This document shows positions 1 to 7,304 of a DNA stretch of 19,530 nucleotides, in pieces. The stretch spans positions 1 to 19,530 of the forward strand of contig URSS01000050.1 of assembly GCA_900550545.1 (NCBI GenBank), given 5' to 3'. The position numbers and the translations under genes are program-made. Source of the stretch: an uncultured Lachnobacterium sp. GTDB taxonomy: Bacteria > Bacillota > Clostridia > Lachnospirales > Lachnospiraceae. Positions within the stretch are counted from its first letter, which is position 1; every line of letters begins with the position of its first letter. The notes below the pieces were generated by a model, which was not told the DNA's origin, did no database searches, and saw nothing but the letters and a program-made list of their open reading frames with translations.

Positions 1-155
1 CCGCCATTTGCCTGAGCTACGGAATTAAATTCTCCTTTACTCATGCCCTTTTCTTTCATGTCAATGAACTGATACTTTATGCCCCGTTCCTTGAAAAAAC
101 GTTCTGCCTTCTTCGTATCATTACATTTCTTTGTTCCAAATATCTGTATATTCAT
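1..155 (-). CDS. ArsC/Spx-like reductase family protein, N-terminal part (3' end beyond window)
   Basis: The first 51 residues of a thioredoxin-fold ArsC-family protein are visible, starting MNIQIFGTKKCNDTKKAERF. The family includes arsenate reductase, YffB and Spx. The pattern of a short beta strand, then a Cys at residue 11, then an alpha helix beginning DTKKAERFFKERG is typical of this fold. The motif reads C-N-D-T, so there is a single N-terminal Cys and no CxxC pair; a C-terminal Arg or Cys that would separate arsenate reductases from Spx-like proteins lies outside the window. The ATG at 155 follows GGAGAG at about 162-167. The gene starts 22 nt after the fic stop, so the two are probably co-transcribed. 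Substrate cannot be assigned. Confidence 0.75.
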   Translation of the reverse strand, partial: MNIQIFGTKKCNDTKKAERFFKERGIKYQFIDMKEKGMSKGEFNSVAQANG

Positions 156-177
156 AGTTATCTCTCCATAATAAACA

Positions 178-1074
178 CTATATTTCATAAGCAATCCTGA
201 AATAATCCAAATACACCTTATATTTATCCTGTGCCGTCAGACAGGTATCTGTCAGATACCCTTTTTCATGATTCCATTCTTTCAAACCACGATAATAGAA
301 CATCTTCAGATTATCCTCAATAATAAACGGAACAATATTGTATTTCAAGCACTCCTTGAACATAATCAATCGCCCAACACGCCCGTTACCATCCTGAAAA
401 GGATGAATCTGTTCAAATTTCACGTGAAAATCCAAAATATCTTCAAAAGTCTTGTGCTCCTTACGATTGTACTCTGTCAGCAATTCCTTTATCCTATCTG
501 CAACTTCTTCTGGAAGTGTAGTATCCATACCACCAACTTCATTTGGAAGTTTCTTATAAGCGCCGACGGCGAACCAATCTTTTCTGGAATCACTGGTGCC
601 ATTTTTCAAAATCAAATGCAGCTCCTTGATAAATTTTTCCGTCAACGTTGCTTTTGCATGATCAATAATCATATCAATGCAACGGAAATGATTTGCAGTT
701 TCAATCACATCATCCACATTGAGCACTTCATTCTCTACACCTATGGTGTTTGTCTCAAATATATATCGTGTCTGCTCATGTGTCAGACGACTGCCTTCGA
801 TATGGTTTGAATTATATGTCAGATCAATCTGTGTCTTATGATAAATACCACCCGAGTATTTATTTGCCTTCTCATCCTGCAAAATATCCAGTAATGTCAT
901 CGGCTGTTCTTTCTTCTTGTTTGAACGCTCCGGTTTTTCTGCATTTTCCGGAATGTTCCATGTCTTCCCTGTAAGAAATGCTCCCGGCACACGTTCGTGG
1001 GCACAATAATTTCTTACACTACGTTCAGAGATATCCCACTTTTTCGCCATTTCAGTAACTGAAAGGTATCGCAT
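178..1074 (-). CDS. Fic domain protein with N-terminal helix-turn-helix
   Basis: This 298-aa protein has an N-terminal MerR/excisionase-like helix-turn-helix (about residues 1-45, around SVTEMAKKWDISERSVRNY) fused to a Fic domain. The Fic core motif HPFQDGNGRVGR lies at about 224-235, with the catalytic His and the Gly-Asn-Gly-Arg nucleotide loop intact. Fic enzymes usually transfer AMP from ATP to a target hydroxyl. An inhibitory-helix motif, SNHIEG at about 89-94, precedes the core and matches (S/T)xxxE(G/N), so the enzyme is probably class II and self-inhibited. The longest frame begins at 1092, but its first codons are the AAAGGAGG ribosome binding site, so the ATG at 1074 is taken as the start. 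The DNA-binding domain suggests it may bind its own promoter. The target is unknown. Confidence 0.88.
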   Translation of the reverse strand: MRYLSVTEMAKKWDISERSVRNYCAHERVPGAFLTGKTWNIPENAEKPERSNKKKEQPMTLLDILQDEKANKYSGGIYHKTQIDLTYNSNHIEGSRLTHEQTRYIFETNTIGVENEVLNVDDVIETANHFRCIDMIIDHAKATLTEKFIKELHLILKNGTSDSRKDWFAVGAYKKLPNEVGGMDTTLPEEVADRIKELLTEYNRKEHKTFEDILDFHVKFEQIHPFQDGNGRVGRLIMFKECLKYNIVPFIIEDNLKMFYYRGLKEWNHEKGYLTDTCLTAQDKYKVYLDYFRIAYEI

Positions 1075-1127
1075 CTGCGGTCCTCCTTTCATAGTTATGC
1101 ATTCAAAAATTTCACTTATTAATAGTT

Positions 1128-1136
1128 AGTATACCA
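1128..1136 (-). promoter_or_regulatory. extended -10 promoter for fic
   Basis: On the minus strand TGG precedes TATACT, an extended -10 element about 55 nt upstream of the fic start. No good -35 hexamer is seen at the usual spacing, which is tolerated in extended -10 promoters. Confidence 0.45.
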
Positions 1137-1187
1137 CATCATCGGCAATAAATACATACATCCTTTGTTTGTTATACACATTTTTGC

Positions 1188-1204
1188 CGATATGGAAAAT
1201 ATCG
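1188..1204. repeat. short inverted repeat upstream of fic (possible operator)
   Basis: CGATAT and ATATCG are separated by 5 nt, a 17-bp dyad about 55 bp upstream of the fic -10 element. Its size suits a dimeric regulator. The Fic protein itself has a DNA-binding domain, but a link is inference only. Confidence 0.3.
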
Positions 1205-1209
1205 AGTTA

Positions 1210-1247
1210 TTTTCAAATGCCCTTTTCTATGACCTGAAATTTGAAAA
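1210..1247. repeat. 9-bp inverted repeat in the fic-lipoprotein intergenic region
   Basis: TTTTCAAAT (1210-1218) and ATTTGAAAA (1239-1247) are perfect inverted arms 20 nt apart. The stretch between the fic start and the lipoprotein stop (1075-1378) has no credible gene. It holds the fic promoter, two dyads and the lipoprotein terminator. The arms are AT-rich, so chance is possible. Confidence 0.35.
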
Positions 1248-1294
1248 TTGATATTCTTTTACATAATTAGAAGATCCTCGCTTCATCAACACAA

Positions 1295-1340
1295 TTAAAA
1301 AAAATAGCATCAGTTAGTTTTTTCTAACCAATGCTATTTT
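1295..1340 (-). terminator. rho-independent terminator after the lipoprotein gene
   Basis: A 17-bp stem with a 6-nt loop (1301-1340) is followed on the minus strand by a run of eight T. The two non-Watson-Crick positions become G-U pairs only in the minus-strand RNA, which supports this direction. It lies about 40 nt after the lipoprotein stop. Confidence 0.85.
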
Positions 1341-1378
1341 AACATAATTCCTTCACAATTTAAATCACATAATCGATG

Positions 1379-1792
1379 TCAGGTCTCGTTTTGTTTTGGC
1401 AATTCCTCTTCTTCTGCAGAAACCGCTTCCGCAGAAACTTCATCCCAGATAGCTTCGTATTTCTTCAGACTTTCCGAGCCATTTTCCAGGCACACAAGTT
1501 CATACGTACTTCCGTCTTTCAGGTTTACCCGAAAACTGATCACCGTTCCACCGGACTCCACCTCGCCGTTCTTCGGATTGCCTGCCGAAATCAGATCCTC
1601 ACATGCAGTCTCCAATTCACTGGAATCTGTTACCACTTTCTTTTCTGCCTCCACCGGAAGAACATAGCGATAGATTTCCATGCTTTGCGCATTTTCTGTC
1701 TGGAAAGGTGCGTCCTGCTTTTGTCCGCAACCCACGCTGAGCATGCCTGTAAATAACGCCAGCGACAGTACCCCCAATAACTTTTTCCTCAT
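1379..1792 (-). CDS. small lipoprotein of unknown function
   Basis: This 137-aa protein starts MRKKLLGVLSLALFTGMLSVGC: a basic N-terminus, a hydrophobic stretch and a lipobox (LSVG before Cys, about residue 22), so it should be lipid-anchored outside the membrane. The remaining ~115 residues are acidic and soluble, with a likely beta core (TVISFRVNLKDGSTYELVC) and a low-complexity C-terminus rich in Glu and Ala. I do not recognise a family. The longest frame starts at 1816, but its first codons contain the AAGGAGGG ribosome binding site, so the ATG at 1792 is chosen. It follows the potassium channel gene after a hairpin and ends at a clear terminator. Confidence 0.8.
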   Translation of the reverse strand: MRKKLLGVLSLALFTGMLSVGCGQKQDAPFQTENAQSMEIYRYVLPVEAEKKVVTDSSELETACEDLISAGNPKNGEVESGGTVISFRVNLKDGSTYELVCLENGSESLKKYEAIWDEVSAEAVSAEEEELPKQNET

Positions 1793-1814
1793 AAATTTTC
1801 CCTCCTTCTTAAAC

Positions 1815-1854
1815 ATCAGCCCATGTAAAATTTGCTTCCAGCAAATGGGCTGAT
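1815..1854 (-). repeat. nested inverted repeat between channel and lipoprotein genes
   Basis: Outer arms ATCAGCCCAT (1815-1824) and ATGGGCTGAT (1845-1854) are perfect 10-bp complements. Inside them ATTTGCT (1830-1836) and AGCAAAT (1840-1846) form a 7-bp hairpin with a 3-nt loop. The inner stem is followed by TTTT on the minus strand. The structure begins 1 nt after the channel stop and ends just before the lipoprotein ribosome binding site. It may be a leaky terminator or an intercistronic stability element. Confidence 0.6.
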
Positions 1855-1855
1855 A

Positions 1856-2557
1856 CTATCTGTGCTTGATTGCCTCTATATATCCTCCGGTAATCACACC
1901 TGCCGGCAGCGCAACCACTGCGATTCCAACAATAGATGAAATCATGCTCACAAGCTTGCCAAACACCGTAACCGGATAAATATCCCCATACCCTACCGTT
2001 GTCAACGCTGTTGTTGACCAGTAAATCGCATCAAACAGCGTATCAAAGCTTTCCGGCTCAACCTGAAACATAATCAGACCCGCAACGATGATATACGCGA
2101 CAGCCAGATAACCTACAGCAAATAAAACATCCTTCTCCCGTCTTAACACGCGGACAATCATACGAATGCTCCGCGAATAACGCGCAAATTTGAAAATGCG
2201 CAGCGCCCGGACAAGTCGAAACAGACGAAGCAGCTTCCATCCCGGATTTAAAACCGTCAGCGACGGAAGTATCGAAGCAAAATCGATCAGCGCCATCGGT
2301 GTGAATGGATAGTACAAAAAAGCCCTGCTTTTGTACCGTTTTAATTTATAATCGGCAGTGCTCCAGCGCAACAGATAATCGATAATAAATATGCTTACAG
2401 TCACCTGATCGATGATTTCCATATAGGCCGTCTGCTTCTTAAAACACAGTGGAATGATGCTTGCGATAATTGTCAGCAGCATAAATGCATCATAAAGCGT
2501 ACTCCCTATACTCTCTTCCTCTTTTACCTCAATAATGTCGTATATTTTTTCGCGCAT
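1856..2557 (-). CDS. voltage-gated-type potassium channel (6-TM ion transporter)
   Basis: This 233-aa membrane protein has the layout of a single voltage-gated channel subunit: S1 about 21-39, S2 about 46-64, S3 about 86-101, an Arg-rich S4 (about 108-127, Arg roughly every third residue in RLFRLVRALRIFKFAR), S5 about 144-164, a pore loop, and S6 about 202-225. The selectivity filter TTVGYGD (186-192) is the canonical potassium filter. The tail after S6 is only a few residues, so there is no RCK/TrkA-N or cyclic-nucleotide domain. Four subunits should form a potassium-selective pore. AAAGGA precedes the ATG. It has its own promoter and may be co-transcribed with the downstream lipoprotein. 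Confidence 0.9.
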   Translation of the reverse strand: MREKIYDIIEVKEEESIGSTLYDAFMLLTIIASIIPLCFKKQTAYMEIIDQVTVSIFIIDYLLRWSTADYKLKRYKSRAFLYYPFTPMALIDFASILPSLTVLNPGWKLLRLFRLVRALRIFKFARYSRSIRMIVRVLRREKDVLFAVGYLAVAYIIVAGLIMFQVEPESFDTLFDAIYWSTTALTTVGYGDIYPVTVFGKLVSMISSIVGIAVVALPAGVITGGYIEAIKHR

Positions 2558-2597
2558 AACATATCCTTTGATGTTTCAAAATTAATTACTACTTTTT

Positions 2598-2627
2598 ATT
2601 TTACACCAATCGCACAGACATTGCCAA
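2598..2627 (-). promoter_or_regulatory. sigma-A-type promoter for the channel gene
   Basis: On the minus strand TTGGCA (2622-2627) and TAAAAT (2598-2603) are 18 nt apart, starting about 40 nt upstream of the channel ATG and just after the hydrolase reading ends. Confidence 0.6.
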
Positions 2628-2639
2628 CGCTATTTCCAA

Positions 2640-3576
2640 TCATTGCAGCCACTTGTGTATTTTTTCCACATCCGTTTTGCGCAGGTCCCCGTGCACATGC
2701 GAGTCAAAAGTTACATACTCATAATCCTTTTGATATTTCTTCAACTGCTCCACAAGCTTGTCCGCCTGTTTGACCGACACCTTGTCATCTCCCGTCGTGT
2801 GAAAAATCAGAAGCGGTGTGTTGATTTGATCAGCCCATGCAACGGCAGAACGCTTTTCATACTCTTCGGGCAATTGCTTCGGTGTCCCGCCGATCAGTTC
2901 TTTGAGCAGTGGCTGCATATCGGAACGTTCTTCATAACTCATCGAACAGTCCGCCACGCCGGCGACCACGACCGCTTTATGAATCCGCTTGTCTTCGCGC
3001 AGCGTCCGTCTCATACGTCATCATTCCACCACGGGAGACACCAAGCATATTGATCTGATTCGTGTCGACATAATCAAGTTTTTGGCATAAATCAATCAGA
3101 TGGATTACATCATGCACATCATCACCGCCAAACGCATCGGTTCCCTGACTGCTGCCGCATCCGCGGTAATTAGTGGCTACACAGATCGTATGAAACTGAT
3201 AGGCATAAAAAGTTGTTTCCACATTTTCCAATGCGCCATATTCCCGGTTACCTCCGTGATTATAAATCAGACACGGTGACTTCTTTTTTCCGAGCAAATC
3301 GACCGGTGCACTGATAAAAGCCTCGATTTTAAGATCATCGCTCTGGTAAAAAAAGCGGTAAGAAATATATGTTGACAGATCCACACCTGCCTGCTTTTCA
3401 TATTTTCCCAGATCGATTTTCTCATATTCACTGATTCCATTCGCCTCCAGACTGTTTTCCATCTGCTTTTGCGCATCTTCCACAGAAATCCCCGACGGAG
3501 ATTTTATTCGAAAAATAAGCACTGTAAGAATCAGCACACTCATAATAATCAGTAGAAAAGTTATTTTTTTTTTCAT
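2640..3576 (-). pseudogene. alpha/beta hydrolase (S9 peptidase-like), frameshifted
   Basis: Two overlapping frames (2977-3576, then 2640-3014) together give one alpha/beta hydrolase of about 310 aa. The first has a membrane anchor (about residues 5-23), an HGG motif (107-109) and the nucleophile elbow GVSRGG with Ser181, then runs into a wrong-frame tail and stop. The second carries the rest: the acid in TTGDDKV and the His in SHVHG. The break is at 3003-3010, where CGTC occurs twice in tandem (GACG twice on the coding strand). Removing one copy restores a continuous TYETLREDKR. The ATG at 3576 follows GGAGAGGTG. Unless the reading is a sequencing error, the catalytic triad is split and the enzyme is inactive. 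The N-terminal anchor suggests an extracytoplasmic role; substrate unknown. Confidence 0.85.
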
Positions 3577-3579
3577 ACT

Positions 3580-3816
3580 TCACCTCTCCAGATACTTTTC
3601 ATTTGTAAACAGTTCTTTGACCACTCTCTTTAATCCTGGATATTTCTTCTGGGATACCAAATCCTTTGAAATGCTTTTTACCTCTATCATAAACTCTCCC
3701 ACATTGTTCAGCTTTTGGCACAAAAGCGGTATGGCAGCAATCTGAAAATGAATTGTTTGAATATCACCCTTCATGTCACGCCAGTCAAACCAGATATTTT
3801 CCGCATTTCCCTGCAT
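3580..3816 (-). CDS. 78-aa protein of unknown function in the ABC operon
   Basis: I do not recognise this protein. It starts MQGNAENIWFDWRDMKGDIQ and ends with a basic helix (KKYPGLKRVVKELFTNEKYLER). It has no signal peptide or membrane segment; a mixed alpha/beta cytoplasmic protein is likely. A longer frame begins at 3834, but TAGGAG lies 6 nt before the ATG at 3816, so that start is used. The TAG of this ribosome binding site is also the stop codon of the ABC permease, a layout that favours translational coupling. The hydrolase ATG follows 3 nt after its stop. It could be a small partner of the transporter or a remnant. Confidence 0.6.
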   Translation of the reverse strand: MQGNAENIWFDWRDMKGDIQTIHFQIAAIPLLCQKLNNVGEFMIEVKSISKDLVSQKKYPGLKRVVKELFTNEKYLER

Positions 3817-3824
3817 TTTCGCTC

Positions 3825-5429
3825 CTATAACCAACGGAAAATTTCCGTTCCTTTTTTCTTAAGCCACATCAAAAGCAACACACTGACTGCAATCAGTACA
3901 ATTGTCAGAATCACAAGATACAAAGCCGCACCCATATGCCAGCCGACCGTAATATAAACACCGCCAATCACCAGCGAGAATCCCCAGCCGCCAAACATTT
4001 CAATCATGACACTGATGCTCTGTTTGATTGGCGCAAGCTCATTGGTCCATGTCAGGTTCGGCATCTTAAGGCCAAGCATCAGTCCGAACAAAGCCATAAA
4101 AAGGACAAACAAAACGGAAACGACCACTCCAAGAAGCAGCTCCCAAAAGCCAGCCTGAAGAACAATGCACATACAGATGTCACAGAAAAGCACCGGAATT
4201 CCAGTGACCAGAATCTGCACCATAAGTTTTGCGCGCAACGCATCCCACGGCTGAACCGGAAGCGACTGTGCAATCCATATGTTCTTTCCCTCCAGCGAAA
4301 CAGATGGAACGACCATATCATTCATGGATGCGATCATACAGATGACTGTCACAACAACGACAATCGGAATGCCTTTTTCGCCACCAGCGCCAAAAATCTG
4401 CGTCATCATCTTTGTAAAAGCATTGCCTTTTACCACAAGCACGACTCCGAGAACCAGTAAAAATATCGCGCCAAGGCCACAGTTTAGCATATAAGTCGGG
4501 CTTGCCGTAAAACGCCCGAACTCCTTTGCCAGCATTGCCTGAAACATATTTTTGGATTTGATTTTCTTTTCCTTGTAGGCAACTCTTGCTGTCTTCCCGC
4601 TTGCAGTCACAATCGAAAGAAAACTTCTCGATAAAAGCCAGAAAGTAAGCGCACAAATTCCAAAGATAACAACCGCACACACAATGATTGCCAGCACATC
4701 GCCTTCACCTACACGGCCAAACAGATAGAGCGGATATACCGAGGCTTTGACTTTCTTTCCATAAGTCTCTGCATGAAGAAGGATTTCCTCTATCACACTC
4801 TGTGCCTTGTAAAACACAAAATAGTATGCTGCAAAAAATACCAGTGAAACAAACACGGTAAGAAAACTCTTATTTTTCAGTTTCATACTGATTTTTGCGA
4901 CGCACCAGCCCAGTGCACATGATAAGATCAGCACAATCACAGATACCAATAGTACAAGTAAAATGCACCCGATCACTGCTGCAAATGTAGCCGGTACAAC
5001 GATCCAGTAAACAATGACTGCCGGTACAATCACCACTGCGGAATACATCAGTCCAAGCAGATATACACTGGCAAGCCTCGATGCCAGAATGCTCCACACC
5101 GGAATCGGAAGTGACAAAAGCAGGTCGTTATCTTTTGACATATACAGACCGGAATATGTATTAAACACACTGCCGAACGCACCGAGTGCAATCGCGATCA
5201 GACTCATCATCAAAAAGTACAGCCAGCTCATATGCAGCATGGCAAAAGGCCCGCAAAGCGTCACCGATAAATAAGTAAACATTCCCCCTAAAATTCCGAC
5301 CATGACCACCAGATACAGAAGGATGAACATCACCGTTGACGTCGTGGAACGCTTTTTGTTCTTCTTTGCATCGTAGAAATATCCGCGGAAAATTTCTGTC
5401 ATCTGTTTCTTTAAAAGTGTTCCAAACAT
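3825..5429 (-). CDS. ABC-2-type transporter permease
   Basis: This 534-aa integral membrane protein has about twelve hydrophobic segments, including residues around 32-55, 62-85, 110-175, 187-205, 250-270, 320-345, 355-370 and several after 400. A cytoplasmic N-terminus contains basic KNKKRS. The size and layout match the large ABC-2/ABC exporter permeases paired with a single ATPase in Firmicutes. The ATG overlaps the stop of the ATPase gene by 1 nt (TAATG) and is preceded by GGAGGGAG, so the pair is translationally coupled and should form one transporter. Substrate is not evident; related pairs are linked to export of peptides, antibiotics or lipids. Confidence 0.85.
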   Translation of the reverse strand: MFGTLLKKQMTEIFRGYFYDAKKNKKRSTTSTVMFILLYLVVMVGILGGMFTYLSVTLCGPFAMLHMSWLYFLMMSLIAIALGAFGSVFNTYSGLYMSKDNDLLLSLPIPVWSILASRLASVYLLGLMYSAVVIVPAVIVYWIVVPATFAAVIGCILLVLLVSVIVLILSCALGWCVAKISMKLKNKSFLTVFVSLVFFAAYYFVFYKAQSVIEEILLHAETYGKKVKASVYPLYLFGRVGEGDVLAIIVCAVVIFGICALTFWLLSRSFLSIVTASGKTARVAYKEKKIKSKNMFQAMLAKEFGRFTASPTYMLNCGLGAIFLLVLGVVLVVKGNAFTKMMTQIFGAGGEKGIPIVVVVTVICMIASMNDMVVPSVSLEGKNIWIAQSLPVQPWDALRAKLMVQILVTGIPVLFCDICMCIVLQAGFWELLLGVVVSVLFVLFMALFGLMLGLKMPNLTWTNELAPIKQSISVMIEMFGGWGFSLVIGGVYITVGWHMGAALYLVILTIVLIAVSVLLLMWLKKKGTEIFRWL

Positions 5430-6136
5430 TATTCTCCCTCCAATTCCAGAAATACTTCTTCGAGGCTGTCATCACCCTTTACTTCTTCCATGGTGCCGGA
5501 ACGAATCAGCTTTCCACCTTTGATGATTGCGACCTTATCGCAAAGTTTCTCTGCAACCTCAAGCACATGAGTAGAGAAGAAAATAGCACCACCATTGTCG
5601 CAGACTTCCCGCATCATTCCTTTTAACAGATGGGAAGCTTTCGGGTCCAGACCGACAAACGGCTCATCCATAATGATCAGTTTCGGATCATGCATCCATG
5701 CTGCAATGATTGCAAGTTTCTGTTTCATTCCGTGTGAATATGCAGCAATCGGCTGTCCCAAATCGTTCGTAAGTTCAAACAGCTCCGCATACTTTCGGAT
5801 ACGTTCCTGGCGGGTGTTTTCATCCACACCAAACACATCTGCTATAAAATTCAGATATTTGATTCCGGTCATAAAATCATACAGATCCGGATTATCCGGG
5901 ATATAGGCGAATTTCTTTTTGCATGCGAGCGGCTGCTCCCTGATGGAAATGCCATCGATTGTAATCTCTCCCTCATCAAACTGTAAAATGCCAACCACTG
6001 ATTTCAGTGTCGTCGTCTTTCCAGCGCCATTGTGTCCGATGAATCCGTAGATTTCGCCCGGCTGAATGTGAAGCGAAAGATCGTCCACCGCTTTCTTGCC
6101 TCCGTATACTTTTGTCAAATGTTCAATTTTCAGCAT
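5429..6136 (-). CDS. ABC transporter ATP-binding protein
   Basis: This 235-aa ATPase carries the full nucleotide-binding set: Walker A GHNGAGKT (34-41), a Q-loop-region Asp/Pro segment (YIPDNPDLYD), the signature YSHGMKQK (133-140, a degenerate LSGGQ), Walker B LIIMDEP (153-159), D-loop GLDP and the H-loop His190 in FFSTH. It energises the permease encoded immediately downstream. AAGGAGT precedes the ATG. The gene starts 38 nt after the degV stop with no terminator between, so it may be read from the degV promoter. Confidence 0.93.
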   Translation of the reverse strand: MLKIEHLTKVYGGKKAVDDLSLHIQPGEIYGFIGHNGAGKTTTLKSVVGILQFDEGEITIDGISIREQPLACKKKFAYIPDNPDLYDFMTGIKYLNFIADVFGVDENTRQERIRKYAELFELTNDLGQPIAAYSHGMKQKLAIIAAWMHDPKLIIMDEPFVGLDPKASHLLKGMMREVCDNGGAIFFSTHVLEVAEKLCDKVAIIKGGKLIRSGTMEEVKGDDSLEEVFLELEGE

Positions 6137-6174
6137 AATCCAAACTCCTTATATTTTATTATTATCCCTATCTA

Positions 6175-7047
6175 TTATTCTACTTTCGTGCAACAGGCAA
6201 TTCCAAGACCATCCGGTCCAATATGACAGGATAATCCAAGTGATAAATTATCGCACATGACATCGAGTCCCGGAAAATTTTCTTTGATCTGTGCAACCCA
6301 TTCTCTGGTCACTTCCTCCGTTGAGCTGGATGCTGCCATCAAATATACTTTTCCGGCTTCATATGCATCTTTGAAAGTCGTTGCAAATTCCTTTTTGATT
6401 GCATCGATCATTGCTTTTCTTGCGTTTTTGATACCGCGGCATTTCTGATAAACATCCAGTTTTCCTACACCAAATTTCATGACCGGCTTAATATTTAATA
6501 CATCCGCGGCCACTGCTGCAACGGAACTGATACGCCCTCCTTTTTTCAGATAACTTACCGTACTAAGTCCAACGTAAATGACCATATTCTCCCGATTGTC
6601 TTCCAGAATCTTTTTAATTTTTTCTGCGGAATATCCCTTGCCTGCCAGTTCCACAGCATCAAGCACAGAGCGATGCATCGGTGTAGAAACACGACCATTG
6701 TCTACAACAAAAACTTTTCCTGCATATGGCTCATCCTGCGCCATCGCCTGCGCAGTCATACAGGAACCACTCAGACCGCTGCTGATTGGAATATAAACAA
6801 GTTCCTCATACTGTTCCAACATGGTATCCCACATCTTCATCACTTCTTCCGGTGATGGCTGGGACGTCGACACATCAACGCCTTTGCGAAGCCGATCGTA
6901 AAACTCTTCCCTTGAAATATCCACACCCTCGCGATATAACTTCTCATCGATATAAAAAGGCATTGGCAATACACCAATTCCAAGTTCATCGGCCTCACTC
7001 TGTAAAATACCACTGTGGCTGTCTGTCATAATTCCTGTCTTTTTCAT
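6175..7047 (-). CDS. DegV family protein (fatty-acid binding)
   Basis: This 290-aa protein has the DegV pattern: an N-terminal Asp-Ser in TDSHSGI (residues 8-14), the TSQPSPEE motif (61-68) and the ISSGLSGS motif (88-95). These line the fatty-acid pocket in this family. The C-terminal half contains a second fold domain with GDVLNIKPVM-like sequence (ADVLNIKPVM). DegV/FakB proteins present fatty acids to the kinase FakA. A fakA-like gene is not in this window. The length is close to the usual 280-290 aa. It is transcribed from its own extended -10 promoter and may lead the operon with the ABC genes. Confidence 0.92.
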   Translation of the reverse strand: MKKTGIMTDSHSGILQSEADELGIGVLPMPFYIDEKLYREGVDISREEFYDRLRKGVDVSTSQPSPEEVMKMWDTMLEQYEELVYIPISSGLSGSCMTAQAMAQDEPYAGKVFVVDNGRVSTPMHRSVLDAVELAGKGYSAEKIKKILEDNRENMVIYVGLSTVSYLKKGGRISSVAAVAADVLNIKPVMKFGVGKLDVYQKCRGIKNARKAMIDAIKKEFATTFKDAYEAGKVYLMAASSSTEEVTREWVAQIKENFPGLDVMCDNLSLGLSCHIGPDGLGIACCTKVE

Positions 7048-7077
7048 AAATTCATCCTGTCCTCTTTTTTCTGATTG

Positions 7078-7106
7078 ATTTCAGGCCACCATTGACTTCC
7101 TGAAAT
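7078..7106 (-). repeat. 8-bp inverted repeat in the degV leader
   Basis: ATTTCAGG (7078-7085) and CCTGAAAT (7099-7106) are perfect arms with 13 nt between. They lie between the predicted degV transcription start and the ATG, so the element is either a leader hairpin or an operator. It has no T tract, so it is not a standard terminator. Confidence 0.45.
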
Positions 7107-7117
7107 AGTTATGATTT

Positions 7118-7126
7118 AGTATAACA
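7118..7126 (-). promoter_or_regulatory. extended -10 promoter for degV
   Basis: On the minus strand TGT precedes TATACT about 70 nt upstream of the degV ATG. No good -35 is seen at 16-18 nt spacing. Confidence 0.45.
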
Positions 7127-7210
7127 CATTCTCAATAAGAAATGAGTGTTCTGCTTATAATTATATCCTTATATCCTTAAAATTATATAAACAAATGTTT
7201 TTTCCTTCCA

Positions 7211-7239
7211 TTGAAAAATTAAAAAAAGCAGACTATAAT
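7211..7239 (+). promoter_or_regulatory. sigma-A promoter for the MATE gene
   Basis: TTGAAA (7211-7216) and a perfect TATAAT (7234-7239) are exactly 17 nt apart, 65 nt before the start codon. GCAG (7228-7231) and CTGC (7247-7250) flank the -10 as a short dyad that could be an operator, though four-base arms may be chance. Confidence 0.8.
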
Positions 7240-7304
7240 AGGAATACTGCCTGTTTTTCAAAACTTGCAGCGACATTTATACTTCAGAAAGAAAGGCAAT
7301 TCAT

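Noticed and set aside
2640..3014. Separate 124-aa gene starting MRRTLREDKR
   Set aside because: It has no ribosome binding site and contains only the C-terminal half of an alpha/beta hydrolase, continuing the frame lost at the GACG duplication.
2977..3020. Programmed ribosomal frameshift in the hydrolase
   Set aside because: There is no slippery heptamer or stimulatory hairpin at the break, and the shift is explained by a 4-bp duplication.
4079..4321. Minus-strand alternative frames inside the ABC permease (also 4318-4680)
   Set aside because: These are Cys/Arg/Trp-rich out-of-frame readings of a hydrophobic gene with no supporting signals.
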